The notes under the pieces: model-generated
Databases searched by the model: none
Told to the model about the DNA's origin: nothing
Seen by the model: only the letters and a program-made list of their open reading frames with translations
Assembly: GCF_025371035.1 (NCBI RefSeq)
Contig: NZ_JANZXB010000002.1
Location: 62,001 to 126,000 of the forward strand
Direction of reading: 5' to 3'
Source of the DNA: Sphingomonas sp. LC-1
GTDB taxonomy: Bacteria; Pseudomonadota; Alphaproteobacteria; Sphingomonadales; Sphingomonadaceae
DNA length: 64,000 nt
Made by a program: the position numbers and the translations under genes
Shown: one piece after another, positions 19,623-28,381 of the stretch
Layout of the letters: each line of letters begins with the position of its first letter
How positions within the stretch are numbered: position 1 is the stretch's first letter

Positions 19623-20802
19623 CGCCCATGGATTGCAGATAGCGCTTGATGTTGCGCGCCGCCTGGCGGAGCCGCTGCTCGTTCTCGACCATGGCGATGC
19701 GGACGAAGCCCTCGCCATTCTCGCCATAACCGACGCCCGGCGCCACCGCGACCTTGGCCTCGGTCAGCAACTGCTTGGAGAATTCCAGGCTGCCCAGATG
19801 CGCCAGTGCGGGGGGTAGCGGGGCCCAGGCGAACATCGAGGCGCGGGGGGAAGGGATGTCCCACCCGGCACGCCCGAAACTTTCGACCAGCACATCGCGA
19901 CGCTTGTGGTAAAGCTGACGGTTCCGCTCGACAATGTCCTGCGGTCCGTTGAGCGCGGCGCAGGCCGCCGCCTGGATCGGCGTGAAGGCGCCGTAATCCA
20001 GATAGGACTTCACCCGCGTCATCGCCGCGATCAGCTTCTTGTTGCCGACCGCGAAGCCGATCCGCCAGCCCGCCATCGAATAGGTCTTGGACAGCGAGGT
20101 GAACTCGACCGCGACGTCCTTGCCGCCCTTGACCTGCAGGATCGAGGGGGTCGGATTGCCGTCATAATATAGCTCGGAATAGGCGAGGTCGCTCAGGATC
20201 CACAGCTCATGCTCCTTCGCGAACGCCACCAGCCGTTCGTAAAAGGCCAGGTCCACCGTCTCGGCGGTGGGATTGGACGGGTAGTTCACGACCAGCACCG
20301 AGGGGCGCGGCACAGTGAAGTGCATCGCCCGCTCCAGGCTCTCGAAATAGGCTTCGTCGGGCGTGGTCGGCACCGCCCGGATCGTCGCCCCCGCGATGAT
20401 GAAGCCGAAGGTGTGGATCGGATAGGAGGGGTTCGGCGCCAGGATCACGTCGCCCGGCGCGGTGATCGCGGTCGCCAGCGACGCCAGCCCCTCCTTCGAC
20501 CCCATGGTGACGACCACCTCGGTCTCGGGGTCGAGATCGACGCCGAAGCGGCGGCCATAATAGTTCGCCTGCGCGCGGCGGAGGCCCGGAATCCCCTTGG
20601 ACTGGGAATAGCCGTGCGCGTCGGGCTTCTTGGCCACCTCGACGAGCTTGTCGAGCACATGGTCCGGCGGCGGCAGGTCGGGATTGCCCATGCCCAGATC
20701 GATGATGTCCTCGCCCCCCGCGCGCGCCGCCGCCCGCATCGCGTTGACTTCGGCGATGACATAGGGTGGCAGGCGCTTGATGCGGTAGAACTCTTCGGAC
20801 AT
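19591..20802 (-). CDS. alaC: AlaC/LL-diaminopimelate-type aminotransferase
   Basis: Class I PLP aminotransferase of 403 residues starting MSEEFYRIKRLPPYVIAEVN. It resembles the AlaC (glutamate-pyruvate) and LL-DAP aminotransferase group. Segments: DLGMGNPDLPPP, SYPIHTFGF, NYPSNPTAETVD, and the PLP lysine in SLSKTYSMAGWRIGF. The probable reaction is pyruvate/alanine transamination; the gene symbol is assigned by similarity only. AGAGGGACCC gives a good ribosome site. It converges on the diguanylate cyclase with a 32-base overlap, and is divergent from phaC. Confidence 0.87.
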   Translation of the reverse strand: MSEEFYRIKRLPPYVIAEVNAMRAAARAGGEDIIDLGMGNPDLPPPDHVLDKLVEVAKKPDAHGYSQSKGIPGLRRAQANYYGRRFGVDLDPETEVVVTMGSKEGLASLATAITAPGDVILAPNPSYPIHTFGFIIAGATIRAVPTTPDEAYFESLERAMHFTVPRPSVLVVNYPSNPTAETVDLAFYERLVAFAKEHELWILSDLAYSELYYDGNPTPSILQVKGGKDVAVEFTSLSKTYSMAGWRIGFAVGNKKLIAAMTRVKSYLDYGAFTPIQAAACAALNGPQDIVERNRQLYHKRRDVLVESFGRAGWDIPSPRASMFAWAPLPPALAHLGSLEFSKQLLTEAKVAVAPGVGYGENGEGFVRIAMVENEQRLRQAARNIKRYLQSMGVNTPGSAKAL

Positions 20803-20922
20803 GGGTCCCTCTGTGTAACGAATTGGGACCCGATACTTAGCGCCTTTCGTTGAACAACGCGACCCGACATGACGGCGCAATATCCTGACGCTAGAGTGGG
20901 CCCAAACGAACGAGAGGATGCG

Positions 20923-22650
20923 ATGACGGCCGCCCACGCGACAGCCCCCAATTCCACAGGCGCCCTGCCGACCCTGGAAGAATTGCAGCATTGGACCTGG
21001 GTGATGGGCCGGGCGCAGCAGATGATGATGGAGGCCGCGCTGACCCCGCCGCCCGAGGGCGTGCCGGTGGTGCCGGGCTTCAACGACCCCGCCACCGTCG
21101 AACGGGTCCGCGACTTCTGGTCCGATTCGATGAAGCTGTGGCAACGCTTCATCGACCCGGCCGCCGAACCCAGCATGGCCCCCAAGCCCGATCGCCGATT
21201 CAAGGCGGAACAGTGGCAGTCGCCGCTCTTCGATTGGATTCGGCAAAGCTATCAGGTGATCTCCGACCATATGCTGCGCGGCGTCGACGCGCTGGAGGGG
21301 GTGGAGCCCAAGCAGAAGGAGCAGATCCGCTTCGCCGCGCGCGCCTTTGTCGACGCCATGAGCCCGACCAATTTTCCGGCGACCAACCCGGAAGTGCTCG
21401 ACAAGATCGTCGAGACGCGCGGCGAGAATCTGTTGAAAGGCTTGCAAAACATGCTCGCCGATCTGGGCCGCGGGCAGCTCACCCATAGCGATTCGCGCGC
21501 ATTCGAGGTCGGCCGCAATCTGGCCGCCACGCCGGGCAAGGTGGTGAAGCGCACGCCGCTTTACGAACTGATCCAGTACACGCCCACCACCGGGCAGGTC
21601 GCGGCGGTGCCGATCCTGATCTTTCCGCCCTGGATCAACCGCTTCTACATCCTCGACCTCGCGCCCGAGAAGAGCCTGATCAAATGGCTGGTCGACCAGG
21701 GGTTCAGCGTCTTCATGGTGTCGTGGAAATCCGCCGACGCCACGATGAAGGACGTGATCTGGGACGATTACGTCACCGCGCAGGTCGACGCGATCGACAC
21801 GGTGCGCGACCTGCTCGACGTGGAAGCGGTCCATACCGTCGGCTACTGCGTCGCGGGCACCACGCTCGCCGCGACGCTCGCCTATCTTTCGGCCAAAGGC
21901 GAGGCGGCCAAGGTCGCCAGCGCCACCTTCTTCACCGCGCAGGTCGATTTCTCGAAGGCGGGCGAGCTGCTCCACTTCGTCGATGACGAGCAACTGGCGC
22001 TGATCGGCGCGCTGTCGCCCGATGGTTTCCTCGACGGACGCTATCTGGCGGCGACCTTCAACCTGTTGCGCGGGCGCGACCTGATCTGGAATTACGTCAC
22101 CAACAACTATCTGCTCGGGCGCGATTATATGCCGTTCGACCTGCTCCACTGGAATGGCGACGTCACCAACCTGCCCGCCAAATGGCATCTCAGCTATCTG
22201 ACCGACCTTTACCGCGACAATCTTTTGATGACGCCGGGCGCGATGGCGGTGGCGGGGGTGCCGCTCGATCTGACCAAGGTGGCGACCCCGGCCTATATCC
22301 AGGCGGGGCGAGAGGATCATATCGCCCCGCCCGAAAGCGTGTGGAAGATCACCGAGGCCTTTACCGGCCCCTTGCGCTTCGTGCTGGCGGGGTCGGGGCA
22401 TATTGCGGGCGTGGTGAATCCTCCGGCGGCGGGCAAATATCAATATTGGACCAATGATACGCCCGCCGAAACGCTCGCCGAGTTCGTCGCCGGGGCCAAA
22501 GAGACGAAGGGTAGCTGGTGGCCCGATTGGGCGGCGTGGCTTCGCACCCGCGACGCCGCCACCATCGTGGTGGAAGGCGCGCGCATACCAGGACAAGGCT
22601 CTCTCCCCGCCCTTGAAGACGCCCCCGGACTTTACGTCAGGCAACGCTGA
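20923..22650 (+). CDS. phaC: Class I poly(3-hydroxyalkanoate) synthase
   Basis: Polymerises 3-hydroxyacyl-CoA into PHA storage granules. Length is 575 residues, matching class I. The N-terminal PhaC region (to about 210) precedes an alpha/beta hydrolase fold. Catalytic residues fit Cys309 in GYCVAGTT, Asp465 in REDHIAP and His493 in GSGHIAG. The nucleophile elbow has Ala where the classic box has Gly (GxCxGG), a known variation in alphaproteobacteria as far as I recall. The ATG at 20923 has GAGAGGA before it. The phasin gene follows after 83 bases. Confidence 0.96.
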   Translation: MTAAHATAPNSTGALPTLEELQHWTWVMGRAQQMMMEAALTPPPEGVPVVPGFNDPATVERVRDFWSDSMKLWQRFIDPAAEPSMAPKPDRRFKAEQWQSPLFDWIRQSYQVISDHMLRGVDALEGVEPKQKEQIRFAARAFVDAMSPTNFPATNPEVLDKIVETRGENLLKGLQNMLADLGRGQLTHSDSRAFEVGRNLAATPGKVVKRTPLYELIQYTPTTGQVAAVPILIFPPWINRFYILDLAPEKSLIKWLVDQGFSVFMVSWKSADATMKDVIWDDYVTAQVDAIDTVRDLLDVEAVHTVGYCVAGTTLAATLAYLSAKGEAAKVASATFFTAQVDFSKAGELLHFVDDEQLALIGALSPDGFLDGRYLAATFNLLRGRDLIWNYVTNNYLLGRDYMPFDLLHWNGDVTNLPAKWHLSYLTDLYRDNLLMTPGAMAVAGVPLDLTKVATPAYIQAGREDHIAPPESVWKITEAFTGPLRFVLAGSGHIAGVVNPPAAGKYQYWTNDTPAETLAEFVAGAKETKGSWWPDWAAWLRTRDAATIVVEGARIPGQGSLPALEDAPGLYVRQR

Positions 22651-22657
22651 TCCGCTT

Positions 22658-22718
22658 TTGCTGCACTGCACAATGGACTTGATTTTCGCCCGCGAATCGC
22701 TATTGTGCAGCGCAACAA
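22658..22718 (+). promoter_or_regulatory. TGC-rich operator-like repeats at the phasin promoter (candidate PhaR sites)
   Basis: Two related sequences face each other: TTGCTGCACTGCACAA (22658-22673) and TTGTGCAGCGCAACAA (22703-22718). Between them lies a possible promoter, TTGATT (22680) and TATTGT (22701), with a 15-base spacer, the second element covered by the downstream repeat. Binding there would block RNA polymerase. PhaR repressors of alphaproteobacteria are known to bind TGC-rich sites at phasin genes; the match is inference. Confidence 0.5.
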
Positions 22719-22733
22719 ATCGGGAGAGTGCTG

Positions 22734-23570
22734 TTGGACAAGAACAAGCCGACCGTCACCGTTGCCAAGCCAGCGGCCAAAGCGCGTCGCGCGGCCAAGC
22801 CAGTCGCCGCCAAGACGCTGCCGGGCCTTCCTTCCGATCCCACGCCGACCGCCAAGCCCGTCGCCATCGAGACTGCTGCGCCTGAGAGCCCGAGCCTGCC
22901 GCTGGCCGTAAAGGTCGCGCAGCCTGCCCCGACGCCCAAGGCTCCGAAGGTCGCCGCGCCCAAGCCTGCCCCCAAGCCGGTGGCGGTGGCGCCCGAAGCC
23001 AAGCCGGTGGAGCCGCCCAAGCCCGCTCCGGCACCGGCTCGGGTGGCGGAGACCCCCGAAATTTCTTCCCCGACCGCCGCGGTTTCGGCGGACTCAAAGC
23101 CCAAGGACATGATCATGGACGCCACGAGCACCATCGAAAACGCCGCCCAGGACACCGCCGCCAAGACCCAGGCCTTTTTCGGCGACGCCCAGGCCCGCAC
23201 CCAGGCTACCATGGAGAAGAGCGCCAAGCTGTTCGAGGACATGGTCGCCTTCAACAAGGGCAATCTGGAAGCGGTCGTCGAATCGTCGAAGATCGCCGCC
23301 AAGGGCGCCGAGTCGCTGGGCCAGGGCGCGGCGGACTATGCCAAGCGTTCGTTCGAAACCGCGACCCAGACGCTCCAGACCCTGTCGTCGGTCAAGTCGC
23401 CGACCGAGTTTCTGAAGCTTCAGTCGGACTTCGCCCGTTCGGCCTTCGACTCGATGGTCGCGCAGACCTCGCGCTCGACCGAGACGATGATGAAGCTGGC
23501 TGGCGAGATCGCCCAGCCGCTGAGCAACCGCTTCGCGGTCGCCGCCGAAAAGATGAAGACCGTCGCCTAA
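22734..23570 (+). CDS. Phasin family protein with long Pro/Ala/Lys-rich N-terminus
   Basis: A 278-residue granule-coating protein candidate. Residues 1-120 are low-complexity Pro, Ala, Lys and Val (like the PHA-histone tails). From about 125 (DATSTIENAAQDTAAKTQAF) a long amphipathic helical phasin domain runs to the end, with FNKGNLEAVVESSKI and SPTEFLKLQSDFARSAFD typical of the family. The position directly after phaC supports a PHA role. TTG at 22734 is preferred to a GTG two codons earlier because GGGAG is then at the right distance. A strong terminator follows. Confidence 0.85.
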   Translation: MDKNKPTVTVAKPAAKARRAAKPVAAKTLPGLPSDPTPTAKPVAIETAAPESPSLPLAVKVAQPAPTPKAPKVAAPKPAPKPVAVAPEAKPVEPPKPAPAPARVAETPEISSPTAAVSADSKPKDMIMDATSTIENAAQDTAAKTQAFFGDAQARTQATMEKSAKLFEDMVAFNKGNLEAVVESSKIAAKGAESLGQGAADYAKRSFETATQTLQTLSSVKSPTEFLKLQSDFARSAFDSMVAQTSRSTETMMKLAGEIAQPLSNRFAVAAEKMKTVA

Positions 23571-23599
23571 TCCGCGAAGGGTTCCATCACCGGAATGAA

Positions 23600-23632
23600 G
23601 AGGGCGGTCGCCGATGCGGCCGCCCTTTTTTG
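23600..23632 (+). terminator. Rho-independent terminator after the phasin gene
   Basis: AGGGCGG and CCGCCCT pair around a short loop containing GATGC, followed by a run of six T (23626-23631). It begins about 30 bases after the phasin stop and should end the phaC-phasin message. Confidence 0.85.
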
Positions 23633-23786
23633 TGCGTGTGGTGGATCACGCCCATTGGACAGGCGGACCGCGAACGGCTTTTGCCTCCCCCGTCCCCGGG
23701 CCGGGAGAGAGGCTTTTCGAAAACGACGCCGAGCCGCATTCCCATCCCCACTGGCATCCCGCGCGCGCCGCGCCTATCTTCTCCCC

Positions 23787-24134
23787 ATGTCGTTCTTCGG
23801 CCGCTTCTCCCCCGTTCGCGCGATCCGCGACCTGCGATTCTTCTTGTCGCAGCGCCAGCCCTATGAGCTGGTCTTCCTGATGATCGCGATCGGGATCACC
23901 GGCTTCTTCATCTATGCCTTCGCCCGCGACGATTATGTGCCGGTGCCGTATAAGCCGGACATCATCTATGTCGAACAATGGCGCGCCGACCGCACCGATG
24001 CGGAGATCCGGGCGCAGCAGAAGATCGATTATGGAAAGAAGAAGCAGCGGCTGGCCGAGGAAAAGGCCGCCAAGGAACAGCGCCAGGCCGAATTCAAACG
24101 TGTGGACGATGCGCTGAACAAGTGGGGCATCTGA
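23787..24134 (+). CDS. Small membrane protein with charged C-terminal helix, unknown function
   Basis: A 115-residue protein. An N-terminal amphipathic stretch precedes one transmembrane helix (LVFLMIAIGITGFFIYAFA, residues 28-46). Then a short proline-rich linker (VPVPYKPDIIYVEQW) leads to a highly charged helix rich in Lys, Arg, Glu and Gln (about 70-110). The C-terminal part probably lies outside or forms a coiled coil. It starts the riboflavin operon; its stop overlaps ribD. Function is unknown; the same gene preceding ribD in sphingomonads is my recollection, not tested here. Confidence 0.75.
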   Translation: MSFFGRFSPVRAIRDLRFFLSQRQPYELVFLMIAIGITGFFIYAFARDDYVPVPYKPDIIYVEQWRADRTDAEIRAQQKIDYGKKKQRLAEEKAAKEQRQAEFKRVDDALNKWGI

Positions 24135-25090
24135 CCGATCATCGCTGGATGGGCGCCGCGCTGGCCCTGGCGGGTCGCGGCGTCGGGCGGACCGCGCCCA
24201 ATCCCAATGTCGGTTGCATCCTGATTCGTGACGGTCGCGTCTTGGGGCGCGGATGGACGCAGCCAAGCGGGCGCCCCCATGCCGAGGCGATGGCGCTGGC
24301 GGAGGCGGGCGAGGCGGCGCGTGGGGCGACCGCTTATGTCACGCTGGAGCCCTGTGCCCATGTCTCGCCCCGCGGCCCCGCCTGCACCGACCTGCTGATC
24401 GCCGCCGGAGTCGCACGAATCGTCGCGGCGATGGGCGATCCCGATCCCCGGACCAACGGCCAGGGCTTTGCCCGCGCCCGCGCCGCCGGGATTTCGGTGA
24501 CGACCGGCGTGCGTGAGGCAGAGGCACGCGCGATGATCGCGGCTTTCCTGACCCGCCGGGCCAGGGGTCGCCCCTTCGTCACGCTGAAGCTCGCCACCTC
24601 GCTCGACGGCCGGATCGCGCGGCCCGATGGCGAGAGCCGCTGGATCACCGGCCCGCAAGCCCGCGCCCATACCCATTTGGAGCGCAGCCGCCACGAGGCG
24701 ATTCTGGTCGGGCGTGGAACGCTGGAGGCGGATGTGCCCAGGCTAGACGTCCGCCTGCCGGGCCTGGAAGACCGCAGCCCCCGCCGAATCCTGCTCTCCC
24801 GCACCCCCGCACCCGGTTGGGAAACGATCCCCTCCCCCCATGCCATCGCCGATCTGGCGGGCGTCGACCGTCTCATGGTCGAGGGCGGCGCGCAAACTGC
24901 CTCGGCGTTCCTCGCCGCCGATCTGGTCGATCGGCTGCTCCTCTATCGCGCGCCGATCCTGATCGGCGAGGGTCGCGCGGCGCTGGGCGATATCGGATTG
25001 CACAGGCTGGCCGATGCGCATGGCCGCTGGCGCCTTGCCGACTCGCGGATGCTTGGCAGCGACCGGTTGGAGGTCTACGAGCGCGACTGA
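24122..25090 (+). CDS. ribD: Riboflavin biosynthesis deaminase/reductase RibD
   Basis: Bifunctional enzyme: deaminates then reduces the pyrimidine intermediate after GTP opening. The N-terminal zinc-deaminase domain shows PNPNVGCI, the PHAEAMAL glutamate and the EPCAHVSPRGPAC cysteines; the C-terminal reductase begins near FVTLKLATSLDGRIA. Length is 322 residues. The start is uncertain: ATG at 24149 lacks a ribosome site and drops residues conserved in RibD before it (an acidic-aromatic stretch, here TDHRW). GTG at 24122 keeps them and overlaps the upstream gene by 13 bases, which I prefer. ribE starts one base after its stop. Confidence 0.92.
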   Translation: MGHLTDHRWMGAALALAGRGVGRTAPNPNVGCILIRDGRVLGRGWTQPSGRPHAEAMALAEAGEAARGATAYVTLEPCAHVSPRGPACTDLLIAAGVARIVAAMGDPDPRTNGQGFARARAAGISVTTGVREAEARAMIAAFLTRRARGRPFVTLKLATSLDGRIARPDGESRWITGPQARAHTHLERSRHEAILVGRGTLEADVPRLDVRLPGLEDRSPRRILLSRTPAPGWETIPSPHAIADLAGVDRLMVEGGAQTASAFLAADLVDRLLLYRAPILIGEGRAALGDIGLHRLADAHGRWRLADSRMLGSDRLEVYERD

Positions 25091-25091
25091 T

Positions 25092-25694
25092 ATGTTTACC
25101 GGGATCGTCACCGACATCGGCTCCGTCACCGCCGTCGAGGCGCGCGGCGACACGCGAGTCGTCATCGCCACCGCCTATGATACGGCGACCATCGACTTGG
25201 GCGCGTCGATCGCCTGTTCAGGCGTCTGCCTGACCGTGGTTGAGAAAGGCCCCGACTGGTTTGCGGTCGACGTCTCGGCCGAGACGATCGGGCGCACCGC
25301 CGACCAGTGGATCAGCGGCCAGCGCCTGAACCTCGAACGCGCGATGAAGCTGGGCGACGAGTTGGGCGGTCATATCGTCACCGGCCATGTCGATGGCGTC
25401 GGTCAGGTCATATCGGTTGCCGAGGAAGGCGGATCGCACCGCGTCTTCGTGGCCGTTCCGTCCGACCTCGCCCCCTTCATGGCGACCAAGGGTTCGGTCA
25501 CGATCGACGGCGTCTCGCTGACCGTCAACAGTGTCGAGGATACGAACGACGGCACGGTGATCGGCCTGAACATCATCCCGCACACCGCCGCGGTCACCAC
25601 GCTGGGCGGCATCGTGGAAGGCCAGCGCGTCAATATCGAGATCGATGTGCTCGCCCGTTACCTGCAGCGCATGGAGCATTATCGTGGCCGCTAA
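25092..25694 (+). CDS. ribE: Riboflavin synthase, alpha chain
   Basis: Dismutates two 6,7-dimethyl-8-ribityllumazine into riboflavin. A 200-residue protein made of two tandem lumazine-binding repeats: MFTGIVTDIGSV onward and HIVTGHVDGVGQV onward. Signature segments are CSGVCLTVV, GGHIVTGHVDG and DGVSLTVN. The ATG at 25092 is the standard MFTGIV start. Gene order ribD-ribE-ribBA-ribH is the usual alphaproteobacterial cluster. The stop overlaps the ribBA start. Confidence 0.96.
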   Translation: MFTGIVTDIGSVTAVEARGDTRVVIATAYDTATIDLGASIACSGVCLTVVEKGPDWFAVDVSAETIGRTADQWISGQRLNLERAMKLGDELGGHIVTGHVDGVGQVISVAEEGGSHRVFVAVPSDLAPFMATKGSVTIDGVSLTVNSVEDTNDGTVIGLNIIPHTAAVTTLGGIVEGQRVNIEIDVLARYLQRMEHYRGR

Positions 25695-26835
25695 TCCCGA
25701 CGCTCTGGCCGGCCTGCGGCGCGGCTTCCTGTCCAGCCCCGAAGAGATCATCGACGAGGCGCGCAACGGCCGCATGTTCATCCTGGTCGATGACGAGGAT
25801 CGCGAAAATGAAGGCGATCTGGTCATCCCCGCGCAGATGGCGACACCCGAGAAGGTCAACTTCATGGCGCGGCACGGGCGCGGCCTGATCTGCCTCGCCA
25901 TGACGCGCGAGCGGGTCGACACGCTCGGCCTGCCGCTGATGAGCCCCAAGAACGGGACGCGGCACGAAACCGCCTTCACCATCTCGATCGAGGCGCGCGA
26001 GGGCGTGACGACCGGCATTTCGGCGGCCGATCGCGCACGGACCATCGCGGTGGCGATCGACGCGAGCCAAGGCCCCGACTCGCTGGTCACGCCCGGCCAT
26101 GTCTTTCCGCTGGTCGCGCGCGACGGCGGCGTGCTGGTGCGCGCCGGCCATACCGAGGCGGCGGTCGATGTCGCGCGGCTGGCGGGGCTCAACCCCTCGG
26201 GCGTGATCTGCGAGATCATGAACGAGGATGGGACGATGGCGCGGATGGACGACCTCGTCTCCTTCGCGCAGCTCCACAATCTCAAGATCGGCACGATCCG
26301 CGACCTGATCGCCTATCGTCGCCGCTACGACCATCTGGTCGAGTTGCAATCCGAAGCCACGTTCGAGAGCGAATGGGGCGGCACCTGGACCGCGCGTGCC
26401 TATCGCAACAAGGCGACGGGCACCGAGCAGGTCGCTCTGGTCAAGGGCAAGCTGGACACCGACAAGCCGGTGCTGGTGCGGATGCACGCCATGACGCCCT
26501 TTGCGGACATGTTCGGCGAGGCCGGGCCGCGCGGCCATCTGCTCGCCAAGTCGATGCGGATGATCGCCGAGGAGGGCTCGGGCGTGATCGTCGTCATCAA
26601 CCGCCCGCGCACCGACGCCTTCACCACCGCCGTCCGGCTGAAAGCGGGCGAGGAGGTGCAGATCGACATGGAGGAACTGCGCGATTACGGCGTCGGCGCG
26701 ATGATCCTGGCCGAAATGGGCGTGCAGGACATGGTGCTGCTGACCAACACCCATCACACGCTGATCGGGCTCGACGGGTACGGCCTGTCGATCGTCGGCG
26801 AACGTCGCATCGAAAATTTTGAGGGAGACGCCTGA
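25684..26835 (+). CDS. ribB: 3,4-dihydroxy-2-butanone-4-phosphate synthase with degenerate GTP-cyclohydrolase II domain
   Basis: A 383-residue RibBA-shaped protein. The N-terminal half is a DHBP synthase with intact catalytic segments [24 protein letters not shown] and GHVFPL. The C-terminal half keeps the GTP cyclohydrolase II fold signals ([20 protein letters not shown]) but lacks the zinc-binding cysteines and the arginine-rich catalytic loop; where the family has CLTGD and RCDCG, this has [12 protein letters not shown]. So cyclohydrolase activity is unlikely, and a separate RibA is expected elsewhere. The start is GTG at 25684, overlapping the ribE end, with GGAG eight bases upstream. Confidence 0.93.
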   Translation: MAANPDALAGLRRGFLSSPEEIIDEARNGRMFILVDDEDRENEGDLVIPAQMATPEKVNFMARHGRGLICLAMTRERVDTLGLPLMSPKNGTRHETAFTISIEAREGVTTGISAADRARTIAVAIDASQGPDSLVTPGHVFPLVARDGGVLVRAGHTEAAVDVARLAGLNPSGVICEIMNEDGTMARMDDLVSFAQLHNLKIGTIRDLIAYRRRYDHLVELQSEATFESEWGGTWTARAYRNKATGTEQVALVKGKLDTDKPVLVRMHAMTPFADMFGEAGPRGHLLAKSMRMIAEEGSGVIVVINRPRTDAFTTAVRLKAGEEVQIDMEELRDYGVGAMILAEMGVQDMVLLTNTHHTLIGLDGYGLSIVGERRIENFEGDA

Positions 26836-27254
26836 TGGCGCATGTGTTGATCGTCGAGGCGCGCTTCTACGAGCATCTGAACGACCTGCTCCTGTCGGGC
26901 GCGCGCGCCGCGATCGAGGAGGCGGGCCACAGCCATGAGACGATCACCGTCCCCGGCGCGCTGGAGATTCCGGGCGCGGTGGCGATGGCGGCGGACACGG
27001 GGCGTTACGACGCCTTCGTCGCGATCGGCGTGGTGATCCGCGGCGAGACCTATCATTTCGAGATCGTCTCGAACGAGAGCGCGCGCGGGCTGATGGCTCT
27101 GACCATGGATGGCCTGCCCATCGGCAACGGCATCATCACCACCGAGAACGAAGCGCAGGCGCTGACCCGCGCCAAGCCGGACGAGAAGAACAAGGGCGGT
27201 GAGGCGGCCAAGGCGGCGCTCGCCATGCTGGCGCTCAAGGGCCGGTTCGGGTGA
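26835..27254 (+). CDS. ribH: 6,7-dimethyl-8-ribityllumazine synthase
   Basis: Condenses the ribityl pyrimidine with the DHBP product, the step before riboflavin synthase. At 139 residues it is a short member; typical segments are [26 protein letters not shown] (with the catalytic His in GETYHFEI), and [11 protein letters not shown]. It is coupled to ribBA by a TGATG overlap and overlaps the GNAT gene by 4 bases. It assembles as an oligomer in the cytosol. Confidence 0.96.
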   Translation: MAHVLIVEARFYEHLNDLLLSGARAAIEEAGHSHETITVPGALEIPGAVAMAADTGRYDAFVAIGVVIRGETYHFEIVSNESARGLMALTMDGLPIGNGIITTENEAQALTRAKPDEKNKGGEAAKAALAMLALKGRFG

Positions 27255-27799
27255 CATCGCCCATCCTCCAGACCGAGCGGCTGACCTTACGGCTCCCCTC
27301 GGCGGAGGATTTCGAGGCCTGGGCGGCGTTCCATGCCGAGGAGGACACGATGCGCTTCCTGGGCGGCGTGCAGGCGCGCGGTGCGGCATGGCGAGGCCTG
27401 TGCACCATGGTGGGCGCGTGGAGCGTGCGCGGTTTCGCGATGTTCTCGGTGATCGAGCGCGCCACCGGCCGCTGGGTCGGCCGGATCGGGCCCTGGCAGC
27501 CCGAGGGCTGGCCGGGCCGCGAAGTCGGCTGGGGCGTGGCGCGCGAGTTCGCCGGGCGCGGCTATGCCCATGAGGCGGCGGTCGCGGCGATCGACTATGC
27601 CATCGATGTGCTGGGCTGGGACCATGTGATCCACACCATCGACCCGGAGAATATCGGCTCGATCAGGCTGGCGCAGCGGCTGGGGGCGGTGAACGAGGGA
27701 CCGACTCGCCTGCCCGCACCGCTTGAGTCCTTTCGCGTTGACGCTTGGGGCCAGAGCGCCGACCAATGGCGCGCCCGGCGGGGTACAGCCTCCGCATGA
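27251..27799 (+). CDS. GNAT family N-acetyltransferase
   Basis: A 182-residue RimJ/RimL-like acetyltransferase. The opening [20 protein letters not shown] is typical of the group. The acetyl-CoA loop is seen in [18 protein letters not shown], and later [13 protein letters not shown]. The substrate is unknown. The GTG start overlaps ribH by 4 bases, and its end overlaps the next gene by 4 (ATGA), so it belongs to the riboflavin transcript. The usual neighbour nusB is absent here. Confidence 0.88.
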   Translation: MTSPILQTERLTLRLPSAEDFEAWAAFHAEEDTMRFLGGVQARGAAWRGLCTMVGAWSVRGFAMFSVIERATGRWVGRIGPWQPEGWPGREVGWGVAREFAGRGYAHEAAVAAIDYAIDVLGWDHVIHTIDPENIGSIRLAQRLGAVNEGPTRLPAPLESFRVDAWGQSADQWRARRGTASA

Positions 27800-28221
27800 C
27801 CGACATGCCGCCCACCCGCTTTCGCGTCGTCGAGCGGGGCCGGCGGCTGGAAGTGATCGACACCCAGGCGGGCAAATCGCCGCCCGCGCAGCGGACGCCG
27901 ACGCCGCGCCCGATCGCCTCGCCGAGCAAGCCGCGATTCCAGCTACCGGAGAAGCTGCGCTTCGACGGCGGGGGAAGCTGGGCGACCGATAGCTTCTACG
28001 ACGCCAAGGGGCCGCGCACGCTGACGCTGGATACAGGCGCGATGCAGAAGTTGCGCTATGCCGGAGCCGGGTTGGTGGCGATGGTGGTCATCTGGGTGTT
28101 GCTGGCGTTCGCCATTCCCATCGTCTGGGGAGCACCGCTGCTGCTGTTCAATTCCAAGAGCCGCGAGACGGTGCGCGATCAGGTGACCGCCTTTCTCGAC
28201 GGGCTGGATACCACCGAATAA
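27796..28221 (+). CDS. Small membrane protein at the end of the riboflavin operon, unknown function
   Basis: A 141-residue protein. Residues 1-60 are basic and proline-rich (APP/TPRP stretches), then a polar segment, then a strongly hydrophobic part from about 93 to 118 (AGAGLVAMVVIWVLLAFAIP and on). It probably anchors in the inner membrane with a large cytosolic N-terminus. No family is recognised. The ATGA overlap with the GNAT gene indicates coupling. A palindromic repeat pair follows the stop. Confidence 0.75.
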   Translation: MTDMPPTRFRVVERGRRLEVIDTQAGKSPPAQRTPTPRPIASPSKPRFQLPEKLRFDGGGSWATDSFYDAKGPRTLTLDTGAMQKLRYAGAGLVAMVVIWVLLAFAIPIVWGAPLLLFNSKSRETVRDQVTAFLDGLDTTE

Positions 28222-28227
28222 CCCCCA

Positions 28228-28320
28228 CCTCCGTTCACGCTGGGCGAAGTCGCTGCCTACGCTTTGGGCTCGCGGCTTCGGACTCCCTTGGCCTTCGACT
28301 TCGCTCAGGCTGAACGGAGC
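28228..28320. repeat. Intergenic palindromic repeat, copy 4 (inverted pair)
   Basis: An inverted unit (CCTCCGTTCACGCTGGGCGA then AGTCG) at 28228-28252 faces a forward unit at 28289-28320 (TGGCCTTCGACTTCGCTCAG then GCTGAACGGAG). Both match the unit at 1593. The pair fills the gap between two convergent genes (stops at 28221 and 28382) and could fold as one hairpin. Confidence 0.8.
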
Positions 28321-28381
28321 AGGGAATATAGGTCAGGAGAGATACTGCGGGGGCGGGAGAATCACCCCCGCCCCCCGTCAC

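Noticed and set aside
20803-22671. Upstream extension of the AlaC-type gene through phaC
   Set aside because: The frame stays open by composition, but ATG at 20802 has a proper ribosome site and phaC is plainly encoded on the other strand.
23640-23786. FMN riboswitch ahead of the riboflavin operon
   Set aside because: None of the conserved FMN-aptamer segments is present in the leader.
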